From: Bacillus sp. SLBN-46 | GTDB lineage: Bacteria; Bacillota; Bacilli; Bacillales; Cytobacillaceae | DNA: 64,000 nucleotides | Assembly: GCF_031453555.1 (NCBI RefSeq) | Contig: NZ_JAVIZM010000001.1 | Span: 2,673,001 to 2,737,000, forward strand | Direction: 5' to 3' | Shown: positions 16,689 to 25,418 of the stretch, in pieces | Position numbering within the stretch: position 1 is the first letter of the stretch | How the letters are laid out: every line of letters begins with the position of its first letter | Made by a program: the position numbers and the translations under genes | Notes under the pieces: generated by a model | Database searches by the model: none | The model's input: the letters and a program-made list of their open reading frames with translations, nothing else | Told to the model about the DNA's origin: nothing

Positions 16689-18008
16689 GTGAAAAGGCTG
16701 AGTGGTTGGTTTTTTACGATATCTTTAATCCTTTGTTTGATGGTAACAGGTTGTTCAAAAGATTCGGGTAATGGTGGGAAGGGGACAAAAGATGATCCTG
16801 TGAAAATCACCTACTTGGACAATATCCCAAGCCCAGAGCGAACAGCTCTACTAAAGGAAATGATTGCTAAGTTCGAAGAAAAAAATCCAGGAATTAAAGT
16901 TGAATATAGCTCGGTTGGTTTTGAAGAATCTTATAAGAAATTAATGGCTATGGGGGCATCCGGTACACTTCCAGATGTATTTAATGTGGATGAATCCATG
17001 TTTACCTCAATGGCTTCTGCAGGATATTTACAGGATTTACAATCAAACTACGATAAGTGGGATCAGAAGGATAAACTGATAAAAGCTGTTGAAAAATGGC
17101 CATCTAAATATAAAGGTCATTTCTATGCCATCCCAGATGCTTTTATGTTACAGGCATTGTTCATTCGATCTGACTGGTTCCATGAGAAAGGTCTTACACC
17201 AAGGATTGACACTTGGGATCAATATTTTGAATATGGGAAAAAGCTAACCGATCCTTCTAAAGGACAATATGGAATTTCCTTCCGTGGTGGACCAAATGGA
17301 GTTGTTCGGTTTATGGAGTATCTCGCATCTCTAACTGAAACACCAGGATGGTTTGATGAAAACGGGAAACCGATCACAAGTAAGCCAGAAGCACTTGAAG
17401 CATTTAAAAAGTTTTATGGAGTCTATAAAAATGGATATGCTCCAAAGGAATCTATTAACTGGGGTTATAAAGAAATGGTGCAGGGATTCCTAAATGGGCA
17501 AGCTGGTATTTTAAATCAAACTGCAGAAGTTATTATTCCAGTGGAAAAAGATATGAAAAAAGGAACCTATGAAATAATCCCTATTCCGAAATCGCCAAGT
17601 GGAAAAAATTTCAATCACTTTGGTTCTACTGCTGCTTATGCTATTTCGTCAAAGTCCAAACAGAAAGAAGCCGCATGGGAGTTTATTGAATTTATGAGTT
17701 CACCTGAAATGAACCTTGAATATTCCAAACGAAATGGTATGCTGCCTATCTATACTGAATCATATAAGGATCCTTTCTTTAGTGAAGGTGCAATAAAAGG
17801 ATTTGCTGAGCAAATGGCAGACCCAGAGATTGTTTATGTGAATTGGGCTGATTACTTAAAGGAACAATCTCAATTTATAGGAACTTATGCTGTAGAACAG
17901 GTTCAAAATTATCTACTTAATAAGCAGTCCGCAGAAGAGACCTTGAAAAATTTAAATGACTTCTTGGAAAAAGCACAACAAAGATATGAAAAAGAAGAAG
18001 GGAAGTAA
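16689..18008 (+). CDS. Sugar ABC transporter substrate-binding lipoprotein
   Basis: This 439-aa family 1 extracellular solute-binding protein is anchored as a lipoprotein. The GTG start at 16689 follows AGGAGGG; an open frame runs further upstream into the asparaginase gene but gives no signal peptide. The signal ends LMVTGC with Cys22, and a Ser/Gly/Lys linker follows. Typical features are VDESMFTSMASAGYLQDL near residue 100 and a tryptophan-rich C-terminal half. It delivers ligand to the two permeases downstream. The ligand is not readable from sequence, but the operon points to a sugar conjugate. Confidence 0.92.
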   Translation: MKRLSGWFFTISLILCLMVTGCSKDSGNGGKGTKDDPVKITYLDNIPSPERTALLKEMIAKFEEKNPGIKVEYSSVGFEESYKKLMAMGASGTLPDVFNVDESMFTSMASAGYLQDLQSNYDKWDQKDKLIKAVEKWPSKYKGHFYAIPDAFMLQALFIRSDWFHEKGLTPRIDTWDQYFEYGKKLTDPSKGQYGISFRGGPNGVVRFMEYLASLTETPGWFDENGKPITSKPEALEAFKKFYGVYKNGYAPKESINWGYKEMVQGFLNGQAGILNQTAEVIIPVEKDMKKGTYEIIPIPKSPSGKNFNHFGSTAAYAISSKSKQKEAAWEFIEFMSSPEMNLEYSKRNGMLPIYTESYKDPFFSEGAIKGFAEQMADPEIVYVNWADYLKEQSQFIGTYAVEQVQNYLLNKQSAEETLKNLNDFLEKAQQRYEKEEGK

Positions 18009-18018
18009 CCGGTAGAAA

Positions 18019-18054
18019 CATGAGACTGACTTAACTCCAAGGGTCAGTCTCATG
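18019..18054 (+). other. Intercistronic hairpin between binding protein and permease genes
   Basis: CATGAGACTGAC (18019-18030) and GTCAGTCTCATG (18043-18054) are a perfect 12-bp inverted repeat with a 12-nt loop and no T-tail. It follows the binding-protein gene, where such hairpins commonly protect the upstream mRNA and set excess expression of the binding protein over the permeases. Confidence 0.7.
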
Positions 18055-18081
18055 ATATTTCATAGATTAGTAGGTGAAGTC

Positions 18082-19008
18082 ATGAGTCTCAATCAAAAAG
18101 AAAACACTGACCAAATAGTACAGAAGCAAAGGATGAAGGGAAAGGAGCCATACCTTTTACTTTTTCCCGCTTTCTTGTTGATTCTATTATTCTTCGGGTA
18201 TCCCATTATCGACGGACTGCGCCTCGCTTTCTATCATTATGTTTTGACGGATCCTGGCAATATTTTTTTTAGCGGGTTGGAGAATTTTAAAGAGTTACTA
18301 AAGGATGGAAACTTCCTACTTGTTCTTAAAAATTCAATCATCTGGGTAGTCGCTAGTGTTGGGCTCCAATTAGTCTTAGGATTGACCCTTGCATTGGCTC
18401 TTTCGAAAAACTTTAGAGGGAAAAATCTGTATCAAGCAATTGTTTTTCTGCCATGGGCAGTTTCAGGTTTCCTGATTGGGATGATCTTTAAATGGATGTT
18501 TAATGAACATAATGGCTTAATTAATTATGTACTAAAATCCCTTGGCATCATTGATCATAGCATTCCATTCCTTGCTCTTCCCAATGTCTCTATTTTTACT
18601 GCTGTTGTTGCGATGATTTGGTATGGAGTACCGTTTTTCGCCATTATGGTTTTAGCTGCGCTTCAATCTATTCCACAGGAGGTTCATGAGGCTGCTGCTC
18701 TTGATGGAGCTGGTGGCTTTAAAAAATTAACAAAAATCACCATTCCGTACATCAAGAAAACTTTAATTATTACTACTTTATTAAGGGTAATCTGGGTGTT
18801 TAACTCTGCCGATATCATTTACATTATGACAAATGGAGGACCTGCGAATACCTCACATAACCTCCCATCTTATATATTTAGCACGGTTTTTTATACTATG
18901 GATTTCGGGCAAGCTTCTGCGGCCGGTGTGATCATGATTATCTTACTTGTTATTTATTCGGTCATATTCTTAAAGGTTACCAAGTTTGATAAGGCAGGTG
19001 ATTTCTGA
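18082..19008 (+). CDS. Carbohydrate ABC transporter permease (MalF/UgpA type)
   Basis: This 308-aa inner-membrane permease has six predicted transmembrane segments. The first (YLLLFPAFLLILLFFGYPII) follows a polar N-terminus. The EAA loop reads EVHEAAALDGAGGFKKLTKITIPYIK, the contact site for the ATPase. ATG 18082 is chosen after TAGGTGAAG, not the ATG at 18052, which lies within the intercistronic hairpin. It overlaps the next permease at TGATG. No ATPase gene is present in the operon, so a shared MsmX-type ATPase is expected. Confidence 0.92.
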   Translation: MSLNQKENTDQIVQKQRMKGKEPYLLLFPAFLLILLFFGYPIIDGLRLAFYHYVLTDPGNIFFSGLENFKELLKDGNFLLVLKNSIIWVVASVGLQLVLGLTLALALSKNFRGKNLYQAIVFLPWAVSGFLIGMIFKWMFNEHNGLINYVLKSLGIIDHSIPFLALPNVSIFTAVVAMIWYGVPFFAIMVLAALQSIPQEVHEAAALDGAGGFKKLTKITIPYIKKTLIITTLLRVIWVFNSADIIYIMTNGGPANTSHNLPSYIFSTVFYTMDFGQASAAGVIMIILLVIYSVIFLKVTKFDKAGDF

Positions 19009-19838
19009 TGAGGGAAAGTTTTTTTGCCGGGCTTTCTCGGCGATTTATCCTATTTATGTTTTTGCTAATGGTTCTAGTCCCATTCCTTTGGATGGTTGTC
19101 ACCTCATTAAAGACCAGGCAAGAAATTTACGGAAGTGAATTGACTCTCTGGCCTAAGGATTTAACTTTTGATAACTATTTGTCGGCATTTACAGATGCGG
19201 ACTTTAGCCTTTATTTCCTTAATAGTTTAATAGTGACGCTGGTTAGCTCAGTTATTGTATTAATCATTTCTGTAATGGGCGGCTATAGCCTGGCGAGATT
19301 CCAGTTCAAGGGGAAAAAAGTAACACTGATTGCTTTTTTGGTTACTCAAATGGTTCCCACAATGATTATGCTCGTTCCTCTTTTTATTTTATTTAGTAAG
19401 ATAGGCCTCATTAACAATTTAGCTTCGTTAATTATCCTTTATACTGTTATAAATATTCCATTTTGTTTGCTAACTATGTCGAGCTTCTTTCAACGAATTC
19501 CTGTGACACTAGAGGAAGCTGCGATTATGGATGGATGCAATCGATTCCAAGCCGTTTATAAGGTCATCCTGCCTGTCATGCTGCCGGGAGTTATCGCTAC
19601 CTTCGTGTTTGCTTTTACAGGTGCATGGAATGAATTGTTCTTTGGAATTATGTTTTTGAACGGTGGAAATTCTGCAACTATCCCAGTTGGATTAAATAAT
19701 TTTGTTCAGAAATTTGACGTCAATTGGGGTCAAATGACCGCTTGGGGTATTATCTCACTCATACCAGTTGCGATTATGTTTATGTTTATACAGAAGTATA
19801 TTGTGGCGGGGCTAACTGCAGGGTCAGTAAAAGAATAA
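19008..19838 (+). CDS. Carbohydrate ABC transporter permease (MalG/UgpE type)
   Basis: This 276-aa second permease of the sugar importer has six hydrophobic segments and the EAA motif EEAAIMDGCNRFQAVYKVIL. Its ATG overlaps the stop of the first permease, indicating translational coupling and a heterodimeric channel. The N-terminal helix (FILFMFLLMVLVPFLWMVV) is followed by SLKTRQEIY, as in MalG-type proteins. Confidence 0.92.
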   Translation: MRESFFAGLSRRFILFMFLLMVLVPFLWMVVTSLKTRQEIYGSELTLWPKDLTFDNYLSAFTDADFSLYFLNSLIVTLVSSVIVLIISVMGGYSLARFQFKGKKVTLIAFLVTQMVPTMIMLVPLFILFSKIGLINNLASLIILYTVINIPFCLLTMSSFFQRIPVTLEEAAIMDGCNRFQAVYKVILPVMLPGVIATFVFAFTGAWNELFFGIMFLNGGNSATIPVGLNNFVQKFDVNWGQMTAWGIISLIPVAIMFMFIQKYIVAGLTAGSVKE

Positions 19839-19861
19839 GGTTGGATGGGAGAGAATGAGAT

Positions 19862-21259
19862 TTGAGAAATGTACACATAGAAACTATTAACCCCTATGAT
19901 GGGGTAGATTTAAATCAGGATGTTCCGATACCTGAAATAACAAAGGAAGAATATGAACAAAGAATTCGACTTCTGGTCGAAAAAATGGAACAGGATGGTA
20001 TAACGTATTGCCTAGTTTTTGCTGATAGAGAACATTTTGCGAATATGCAATATCTTACCGGTTTTGAACCTCGTTTTGAGGAATCCCTTCTTATTGTTTC
20101 TCATGAAGGTAAATTGACACTTCTTGTTGGTAATGAATGCATAGATTATTCAGAAATTAGTCCTTTGGCATTGCGCCATGTTCTCTATCAAAATTTTAGT
20201 TTGCAGGGTCAACCGAGAGAAAAGCTTGTCTCTCTTTGTGAAATTTTTCAGGATGCAGGCATTAACCATTTGTCAAAAGTGGGTATCATTGGTCATAAGT
20301 ATTTTGAAAAAGAGCATATCGGTGCTCATTTACACAAAGTGGACATTCCGGCATATATTCTTGAGGAGCTTTTGAAAATTACAGAGTGGCAAAACGTCAT
20401 CAATTATACAGATCGTATGACCCATCCTACTGAAGGAATACGCATGAAGTTAAGGACAGCGACAGAAATTGCTTATTATGAAGCAGTTTCTCATCGAGCT
20501 TCAAATGGAATTATTCGTTTATTAAAAGAATTAAAACTTGGAATGGGTGAATTAGAGGCATCCCGTTTAGTTGGATATGATGCATTCCCAATCAGCATGT
20601 TCCCAATAGTAAACTTTGGAGAAAAACATGTTCAGTTAGGATTGAGGAGCCCGAACAATCGAAAGCTTGAAAAAGGAGAAATGATAACAATTTGTTATGG
20701 TTTACGCGGGAGTTTAATTGCCAGATCCGGATTTGCAGCCTTAACTAAAAACGGTGTTAATTCATTCATAGAGAATTTCTACAAACCTTATTTTCGGGCA
20801 ATTGTGGATTGGTATGAAAGCCTAGCTATTGGAAGAATGTATGGAGAGACCTTTAATAAGGTAATGGGGATTTTAGGTGATTCTGAAAAGTTTGGAATCT
20901 ATCTAAATCCAGGACATCTCATTTCCTTAGATGAGTGGCCCCATTCACCTGTTTATGAAGATTCTGATATCCCCATGGTTTCGGGGCATTATTTACAATG
21001 CGATATCATTGCAACTGCTAAAAATCCATTTTGTCAGGCAATTCTAGAAGATGGAGTTATTTTGGCAGATGAGACGTTAAGGGAACAACTTCAGTTAAAA
21101 TACCCCGAGACATATTCAAGGATTCATAGAAGAAGAAGATTCATGATTGAAACATTAGGAATTCGAATTTCAGAGGATGTTCTTCCACTTTCCAATTGCC
21201 AAGCTATTTTACATCCATATTTATTAGATCAAAGTCAATGTTTTGTAATGAGGAATTAA
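19862..21259 (+). CDS. M24 (creatinase/aminopeptidase P) fold protein lacking metal ligands
   Basis: This 465-aa protein has the two-domain layout of creatinase and aminopeptidase P: an N-terminal domain to about residue 190 and a pita-bread domain after it. The metal ligands of M24 peptidases are not conserved. The first aspartate motif is replaced by ICYGLRGSLIARSGF, the HGxGH region by NPGHLISLDEWPHS, and the last acidic motif is diverged. It is thus creatinase-like (metal-free) or non-catalytic. The start is TTG 19862 after GGGAGAG. Its place between sugar permeases and a NagB-like gene suggests hydrolysis of a C-N bond in the imported conjugate, which is inference. Confidence 0.8.
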   Translation: MRNVHIETINPYDGVDLNQDVPIPEITKEEYEQRIRLLVEKMEQDGITYCLVFADREHFANMQYLTGFEPRFEESLLIVSHEGKLTLLVGNECIDYSEISPLALRHVLYQNFSLQGQPREKLVSLCEIFQDAGINHLSKVGIIGHKYFEKEHIGAHLHKVDIPAYILEELLKITEWQNVINYTDRMTHPTEGIRMKLRTATEIAYYEAVSHRASNGIIRLLKELKLGMGELEASRLVGYDAFPISMFPIVNFGEKHVQLGLRSPNNRKLEKGEMITICYGLRGSLIARSGFAALTKNGVNSFIENFYKPYFRAIVDWYESLAIGRMYGETFNKVMGILGDSEKFGIYLNPGHLISLDEWPHSPVYEDSDIPMVSGHYLQCDIIATAKNPFCQAILEDGVILADETLREQLQLKYPETYSRIHRRRRFMIETLGIRISEDVLPLSNCQAILHPYLLDQSQCFVMRN

Positions 21260-21337
21260 TAATGTTAATTGAAGTGGTTGCTAATACCCTTCAAGATGCG
21301 CGAAGAAAAAAATGAACTAAGTAAAGGGGGGATTTCT

Positions 21338-22087
21338 ATGAAGATAATCGTTCTTCCAGAGCAACAAATAGCTGGATTTATTTTTAATGATTTAGAGCGA
21401 CAGTTAAGAAGAAAACCTAATTCGGTACTAGGTATGACGACAGGTTCCACTCCGTTGACATTAGGGATCTATCAGGAATGGGTAAAGCGTGCAAACAACG
21501 GGGGAATAGACTTTTCAAGAGCTACATTTGTGAATCCTGATGAGTTGGTAGGCTTGCCTGAGAATCATCCAGAAACGTACCGAATGTACATGAAAAAGCA
21601 TTTATTCTCACAAATTGGGGTTTCCAACGAACGAGCCTTCATTCCCAATGGCGGGACTATGGATCCTGAAGAAGAGTGTTGCCAATTTGAGTTTCAATTA
21701 AAAGAACAAGGAGGAATTGATTGGCAGCTAATGGGGTTAGGATTGAATGGTCATATCGCCTTTATTGAACCAGCGGACTCCATTCCCTCTACTACCTATG
21801 TTGTTAAATTGGAGGAAATGAATTGCCCTCGACTGTTAGACTTGGATTCTGAAAAGATCATTACTCATGCAATTACAGTCGGTCTAGGCACTGTTATTGG
21901 GGCTGGGTCTGTTATTCTTACAGTGGTAGGAGAGAAAAAGGCAGACATCGTTGCACAGGCATTGCTTGGTCCAGTTACCACTCGAGTTCCAGCCTCGTTT
22001 CTACAACTACATAGCAATGCTACCATTGTATTGGATGAAGGTGCTGCCAGTAAGTTGCCTGAAAATCTATTGGTAAGACTGAATTGA
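21338..22087 (+). CDS. Glucosamine-6-phosphate deaminase-like protein (NagB family)
   Basis: This 249-aa NagB/6-phosphogluconolactonase-family protein is expected to turn an aminosugar phosphate into a ketose phosphate and ammonia. ATG 21338 follows AAAGGGGGGA; the frame is open upstream to 21269 without a ribosome site. GMTTGSTP binds phosphate. Asp68 (NPDELVGL), His139 and Glu144 (GLNGHIAFIEP) match E. coli D72, H143 and E148. Asn137 replaces D141, and FIEP replaces FNEP. PVTTRVPASFLQLH near the end is typical of NagB. The substitutions and the lack of a nagA gene nearby suggest a related but different substrate, such as a fructosamine-type phosphate. Confidence 0.85.
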   Translation: MKIIVLPEQQIAGFIFNDLERQLRRKPNSVLGMTTGSTPLTLGIYQEWVKRANNGGIDFSRATFVNPDELVGLPENHPETYRMYMKKHLFSQIGVSNERAFIPNGGTMDPEEECCQFEFQLKEQGGIDWQLMGLGLNGHIAFIEPADSIPSTTYVVKLEEMNCPRLLDLDSEKIITHAITVGLGTVIGAGSVILTVVGEKKADIVAQALLGPVTTRVPASFLQLHSNATIVLDEGAASKLPENLLVRLN

Positions 22088-22095
22088 GGTGAAAC

Positions 22096-22857
22096 ATGTA
22101 TTTATCACCCTGCATTGACGCTATTTTCTTTAACCGTTCTGTTAATCTAAATGACCAAATCCTAGCAGTTAAGAATACTGGATATAAACATTTTGAATTT
22201 TGGAGCTGGTGGGATAAGGATCTGAATTTATTAGAGAGAGTGGTGAAAGAGGAAGGTCTTAGAATATCAGCCATGTGTACGCGTTTTATTTCTTTAGTAG
22301 ATAAAAAGGAACGATCACACTATCAACAAGGCTTAATGGAAAGTATAGAAGCTGCTAAACGTCTAGGAGTGAAAACATTAATCTCTCAAACGGGAAATGA
22401 GCTTGACTTTTCTAGAAGGAAACAGCTAAAGAATATGAAAGATGGATTAATGGCCTGTATTTCTATTCTGGAAAAGGCAGATATGATGCTTGTAATTGAG
22501 CCCTTAAATATAACAGTTGACCACCCTGGGTATTTTCTTTCTTCCTCGGATGAGGCTGCTGAACTGATTGCCCAGATTAATAACCCTCATATTAAAATGT
22601 TATTTGATGTGTATCATCAACAAATAACTGAAGGTAATGTCGCAAGACGGTTAAAACAATATAATAACTATATTGGCCATATTCATATAGCTGACAATCC
22701 AGGAAGAAAAGAACCTGGTACTGGCGAATTAAATTATCATTATATTTTCGATTCACTTAAGCATACTGGATATGTTGGTGGACTAGGTCTTGAGTTTTTT
22801 CCAGACCATTCTCCTGAAGAAAAACTTAAGTATGTAAAAGTAAACTTTCCAATATAG
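22096..22857 (+). CDS. Hydroxypyruvate isomerase-like sugar isomerase (TIM barrel)
   Basis: This 253-aa xylose-isomerase-like TIM barrel belongs to the Hyi/IolE group. Metal-ligand positions are suggested by VIEPLN near residue 138, MLFDVYHQQ near residue 173 and HIHIADNPGRKEPGTGELNY near residue 198. The last segment is characteristic of Hyi. It begins 9 bp after the NagB-like gene, so they are co-transcribed. It would isomerise or epimerise a sugar or short hydroxy-oxo acid released in the pathway. Confidence 0.85.
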   Translation: MYLSPCIDAIFFNRSVNLNDQILAVKNTGYKHFEFWSWWDKDLNLLERVVKEEGLRISAMCTRFISLVDKKERSHYQQGLMESIEAAKRLGVKTLISQTGNELDFSRRKQLKNMKDGLMACISILEKADMMLVIEPLNITVDHPGYFLSSSDEAAELIAQINNPHIKMLFDVYHQQITEGNVARRLKQYNNYIGHIHIADNPGRKEPGTGELNYHYIFDSLKHTGYVGGLGLEFFPDHSPEEKLKYVKVNFPI

Positions 22858-22873
22858 GGGGAGGGATAAAATA

Positions 22874-23935
22874 GTGCAGAAGCTTAGATACGGCGTTATT
22901 GGGGCAGGATGGGTAGCAGACCGAAAACATTTAAAGACTTATGCACAATTTCCCAATATTGAATTGGTGGCTATTTGTAACCATCAAATCGAACGGGCAC
23001 AATTACTTGCGGAAAAGTACCAAATTCCATTTGTATTTGATAACTATGAAGAAATGTTTAGGCAATGCCAATTAGACATTGTCAGTATCTGTAGCCCTAA
23101 TGCGCTCCATCTCCCGATGATTGAAGCTGCTATCAAAAATCATGTCCATATTCATTGTGAAAAACCATTAGTCTTAAATGAGCAAGAGGCAGAGCGTATC
23201 TTATTGTTAAACCAGGACCATGGAGTAAACATCTTCGTAGGCATGAATTATCGGTTTGAAACTGCTATAAAATACTTAAAAGAATTGGTGACTACGGGGC
23301 AAATGGGTGAAGTTTATCATATTAAGGCGATTTGGAATCGAAGAAGAGGAATACCAGGATTAGGTGGATGGTTTACCAACCGTAAATTAGCAGGAGGGGG
23401 CCCCCTCATTGACTTGGGAGTTCACTTGATTGACCTTTCAATGTTTTTACTAGATTTTCCTAATCCGATTCATATTACCGGGCAAACTTATACCCATTTT
23501 TCTAATTTGGATGAACAGCAAAATCGTGGGGCATGGGCAAGTGATTCAATTCCAAAATCAAAATCTGATCGAATTGTTGATGTTGAGGATATGGCAATCG
23601 GGTTAATTAAATTTGATAATTATTCTACCCTTTACATAGAAACTTCTTGGGCAGCGAATGTAAAGGAGGATCAGCTTCAAATTGAACTCTTTGGTACAAA
23701 TGCTGGAGCGAAAACAGACGGGAAATCTATCGAGGTTTATGGTGAACTTAGTGGAAAGTTGGTCGATATAAAACCAATTATTTATGATGATGACTCACAT
23801 ATAATAGAAGTACAATCTTTTCTTGATAGTATTCTACATGATACAGTCGAGGGGTGTACCGTCGAACAAGCCAAGAAGGTTATGCATATTATTGATAAAA
23901 TCTATAATAGCGGATTCGATTGTAAAGAAGAATGA
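22874..23935 (+). CDS. Gfo/Idh/MocA family oxidoreductase
   Basis: This 353-aa NAD(P)-dependent dehydrogenase has an N-terminal Rossmann fold (GVIGAGWVADRKH) and the family motif HCEKPL near residue 97, which holds the lysine used in catalysis. The C-terminal domain includes GGGPLIDLGVHLIDL with the usual Asp/His pair. It starts at GTG 22874 after GGGGGAGGG. It is the last gene of the ROK operon and probably oxidises or reduces a sugar intermediate. The exact substrate is unknown. Confidence 0.9.
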   Translation: MQKLRYGVIGAGWVADRKHLKTYAQFPNIELVAICNHQIERAQLLAEKYQIPFVFDNYEEMFRQCQLDIVSICSPNALHLPMIEAAIKNHVHIHCEKPLVLNEQEAERILLLNQDHGVNIFVGMNYRFETAIKYLKELVTTGQMGEVYHIKAIWNRRRGIPGLGGWFTNRKLAGGGPLIDLGVHLIDLSMFLLDFPNPIHITGQTYTHFSNLDEQQNRGAWASDSIPKSKSDRIVDVEDMAIGLIKFDNYSTLYIETSWAANVKEDQLQIELFGTNAGAKTDGKSIEVYGELSGKLVDIKPIIYDDDSHIIEVQSFLDSILHDTVEGCTVEQAKKVMHIIDKIYNSGFDCKEE

Positions 23936-23940
23936 AGAAG

Positions 23941-23971
23941 GAGGGGAGAAAGGCTGCCCCTCTATTTTTTT
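23941..23971 (+). terminator. Terminator of the ROK operon
   Basis: GAGGGG (23941-23946) pairs with CCCCTC (23957-23962) and TTTTTTT follows, just after the oxidoreductase gene. Confidence 0.82.
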
Positions 23972-24043
23972 GTTCCGCTTAAAGATTGATATTAGATAGG
24001 ATTCAATTTAAGAAACACAATTGCCTGTGTTTTACATACAATA

Positions 24044-24475
24044 ATGAAAAATTTAGCTCCGGGGTTGATATTAGTGGATACGCTAAAACAACAAAGCAAA
24101 GGCTTTAGTGATGAAAAAAACAAGAAAATCTTAGCTCTAGAAAAAGAGGTTGCATTCGGTCTTTGGATTCAAGTGGTTGGTCAAATTATTGAACTAATAG
24201 CTTTATCAGAAATTTTGCAGGTGAAGGAAGATGAAAACACAGTTGGAGAAGAACAAATTCTAACGGGTGTTTGGTTGAGAACGATTGGCCAAATCTTAGA
24301 GGCTGTATCTGTTTCAAAACAAATAAACGAAACTGACTTACTAAAATTGTCCCAACAACAAAAACTGGCTATAACAGGAGATTTACTTGTATCTATAGGT
24401 TCAGGTTATGAAGTTTTTGGCGGTGTTCATGTGCTTGAAGAGGAAAAGGTCACTCCACCACAGATTGTTCCATAA
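24044..24475 (+). CDS. Hypothetical protein with three internal repeats, 143 aa
   Basis: I do not recognise the family. The protein contains three related hydrophobic blocks: FGLWIQVVGQIIELIALSEI, TGVWLRTIGQILEAVSVSKQ and TGDLLVSIGSGYEVFGG, spaced about 37-40 residues apart. Each has a W/L-x4-G-Q-I-x-E pattern, consistent with amphipathic helices from an ancestral duplication. No Shine-Dalgarno sequence precedes ATG 24044; a TTG at 24064 with CTCCGGGG before it is an alternative. It has no operon partner. Such repetitive small proteins occur in Bacillus, but I know no function. Confidence 0.6.
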   Translation: MKNLAPGLILVDTLKQQSKGFSDEKNKKILALEKEVAFGLWIQVVGQIIELIALSEILQVKEDENTVGEEQILTGVWLRTIGQILEAVSVSKQINETDLLKLSQQQKLAITGDLLVSIGSGYEVFGGVHVLEEEKVTPPQIVP

Positions 24476-24679
24476 CGTCGGAGTATGAGAAGTGGCTCCT
24501 CAAAAAAGTTACTGTAAATCCTCCATGCCCTCCATTTGACATTCCCCAGCAATAAGCTTATTACATATCTTAATAATAAAAAGTACTTTTTGTTTTAAAT
24601 CTTTCAGTCTTCATTTTAAATATATAGTAAATTGGATAAAACATTAAGAGATGGGGCGATGAATAAGGAGGAAGGCTTG

Positions 24680-24853
24680 ATGGATCAACCATTTAATTAT
24701 CCTGAAATTTTCTATAATGAAGTCATCTACTATTTAGAATCAAAATGGAATCGTCGTTTAAGTGAACACGAACGACATGTGTTAATCGAAGGATATCGAT
24801 TTGGAAGGATGATTGAGGCAGAAGCAGAAATCAAAATCCTTTTTACAAATTAA
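24680..24853 (+). CDS. Small hypothetical protein, 57 aa
   Basis: ATG 24680 lies 8 bp after AAGGAGGAAGG, so this start is preferred over the open frame to 24632. The protein is helical and charged (YYLESKWNRRLSEHERHVLIEGYRFGR-type core, split here as SKWNRRLSEHERHVL and EGYRFGRMIEAEAE). No domain is recognised. It is monocistronic, with a terminator 55 bp downstream. Confidence 0.65.
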   Translation: MDQPFNYPEIFYNEVIYYLESKWNRRLSEHERHVLIEGYRFGRMIEAEAEIKILFTN

Positions 24854-24907
24854 AATGTTGAAATAACCCTCAAAGATTATTAAGAACCAATCCAAATGGA
24901 TAAATGT

Positions 24908-24944
24908 AAAGGCTGACTCATTTGCTATGAGATCAGCCTTTTTT
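24908..24944. terminator. Bidirectional terminator
   Basis: AAAGGCTGA and TCAGCCTTT form a stem extended by CTCA/TGAG, with T-runs on the plus side and A-rich sequence on the minus side. It serves the 57-aa gene and the convergent 97-aa gene. Confidence 0.85.
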
Positions 24945-24953
24945 GGCACAGAT

Positions 24954-25247
24954 TTAATCCTTGAATTCTACATGTCCATTTTCATCTATTTCAATTGTGG
25001 TATAGCTTTTAAAGACTTCCATATTCGTAATCTCATGCTTAACCGAACTTGCAAAGCTCTCCATATAAGGCTGATATACTTCAGGATTTTTAACGAGATG
25101 ATAAAAGTTCACCCTTTTTCCATCTTTCATATCTGTCATTCTTAGTAAAAAACGATCTCCAAACTGTCCTTTAAACCACTCTCTAGCTTCTTCATGGCTT
25201 CTAAAAGAAGGCATTTGACTATGCTCGACCGTAAAATCTTGATCCAT
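24954..25247 (-). CDS. Hypothetical protein, 97 aa
   Basis: This small soluble protein begins MDQDFTVEHSQMPSF and contains an HEEAREWFKGQFGDRF segment and an acidic C-terminus. It has no membrane segment or known motif. AGAGGTGAA lies about 9 nt before the start codon on the minus strand. It looks like a conserved Bacillus hypothetical, but I cannot name a family. Confidence 0.65.
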   Translation of the reverse strand: MDQDFTVEHSQMPSFRSHEEAREWFKGQFGDRFLLRMTDMKDGKRVNFYHLVKNPEVYQPYMESFASSVKHEITNMEVFKSYTTIEIDENGHVEFKD

Positions 25248-25418
25248 TCACACGTTCACCTCTTTACTTAAAATGCATTTTTTCATATTTACTATTCCCA
25301 ATAATAGATGCATTATAAGTAATATTTTCCCTTTTGGTATAAAAAGGATGATACTATAGTAATATGGAATGAATTTAATTTTTTAATCAATAGTAGTTTT
25401 TATGGGGGAGATGATTGG

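Noticed and set aside
14431..23935. Direct equivalent of the Salmonella fructose-asparagine (fra) locus
   Set aside because: No FraB-type SIS deglycase or FraD-type kinase is present, and the asparaginase is of an unrelated family; only the logic is similar.
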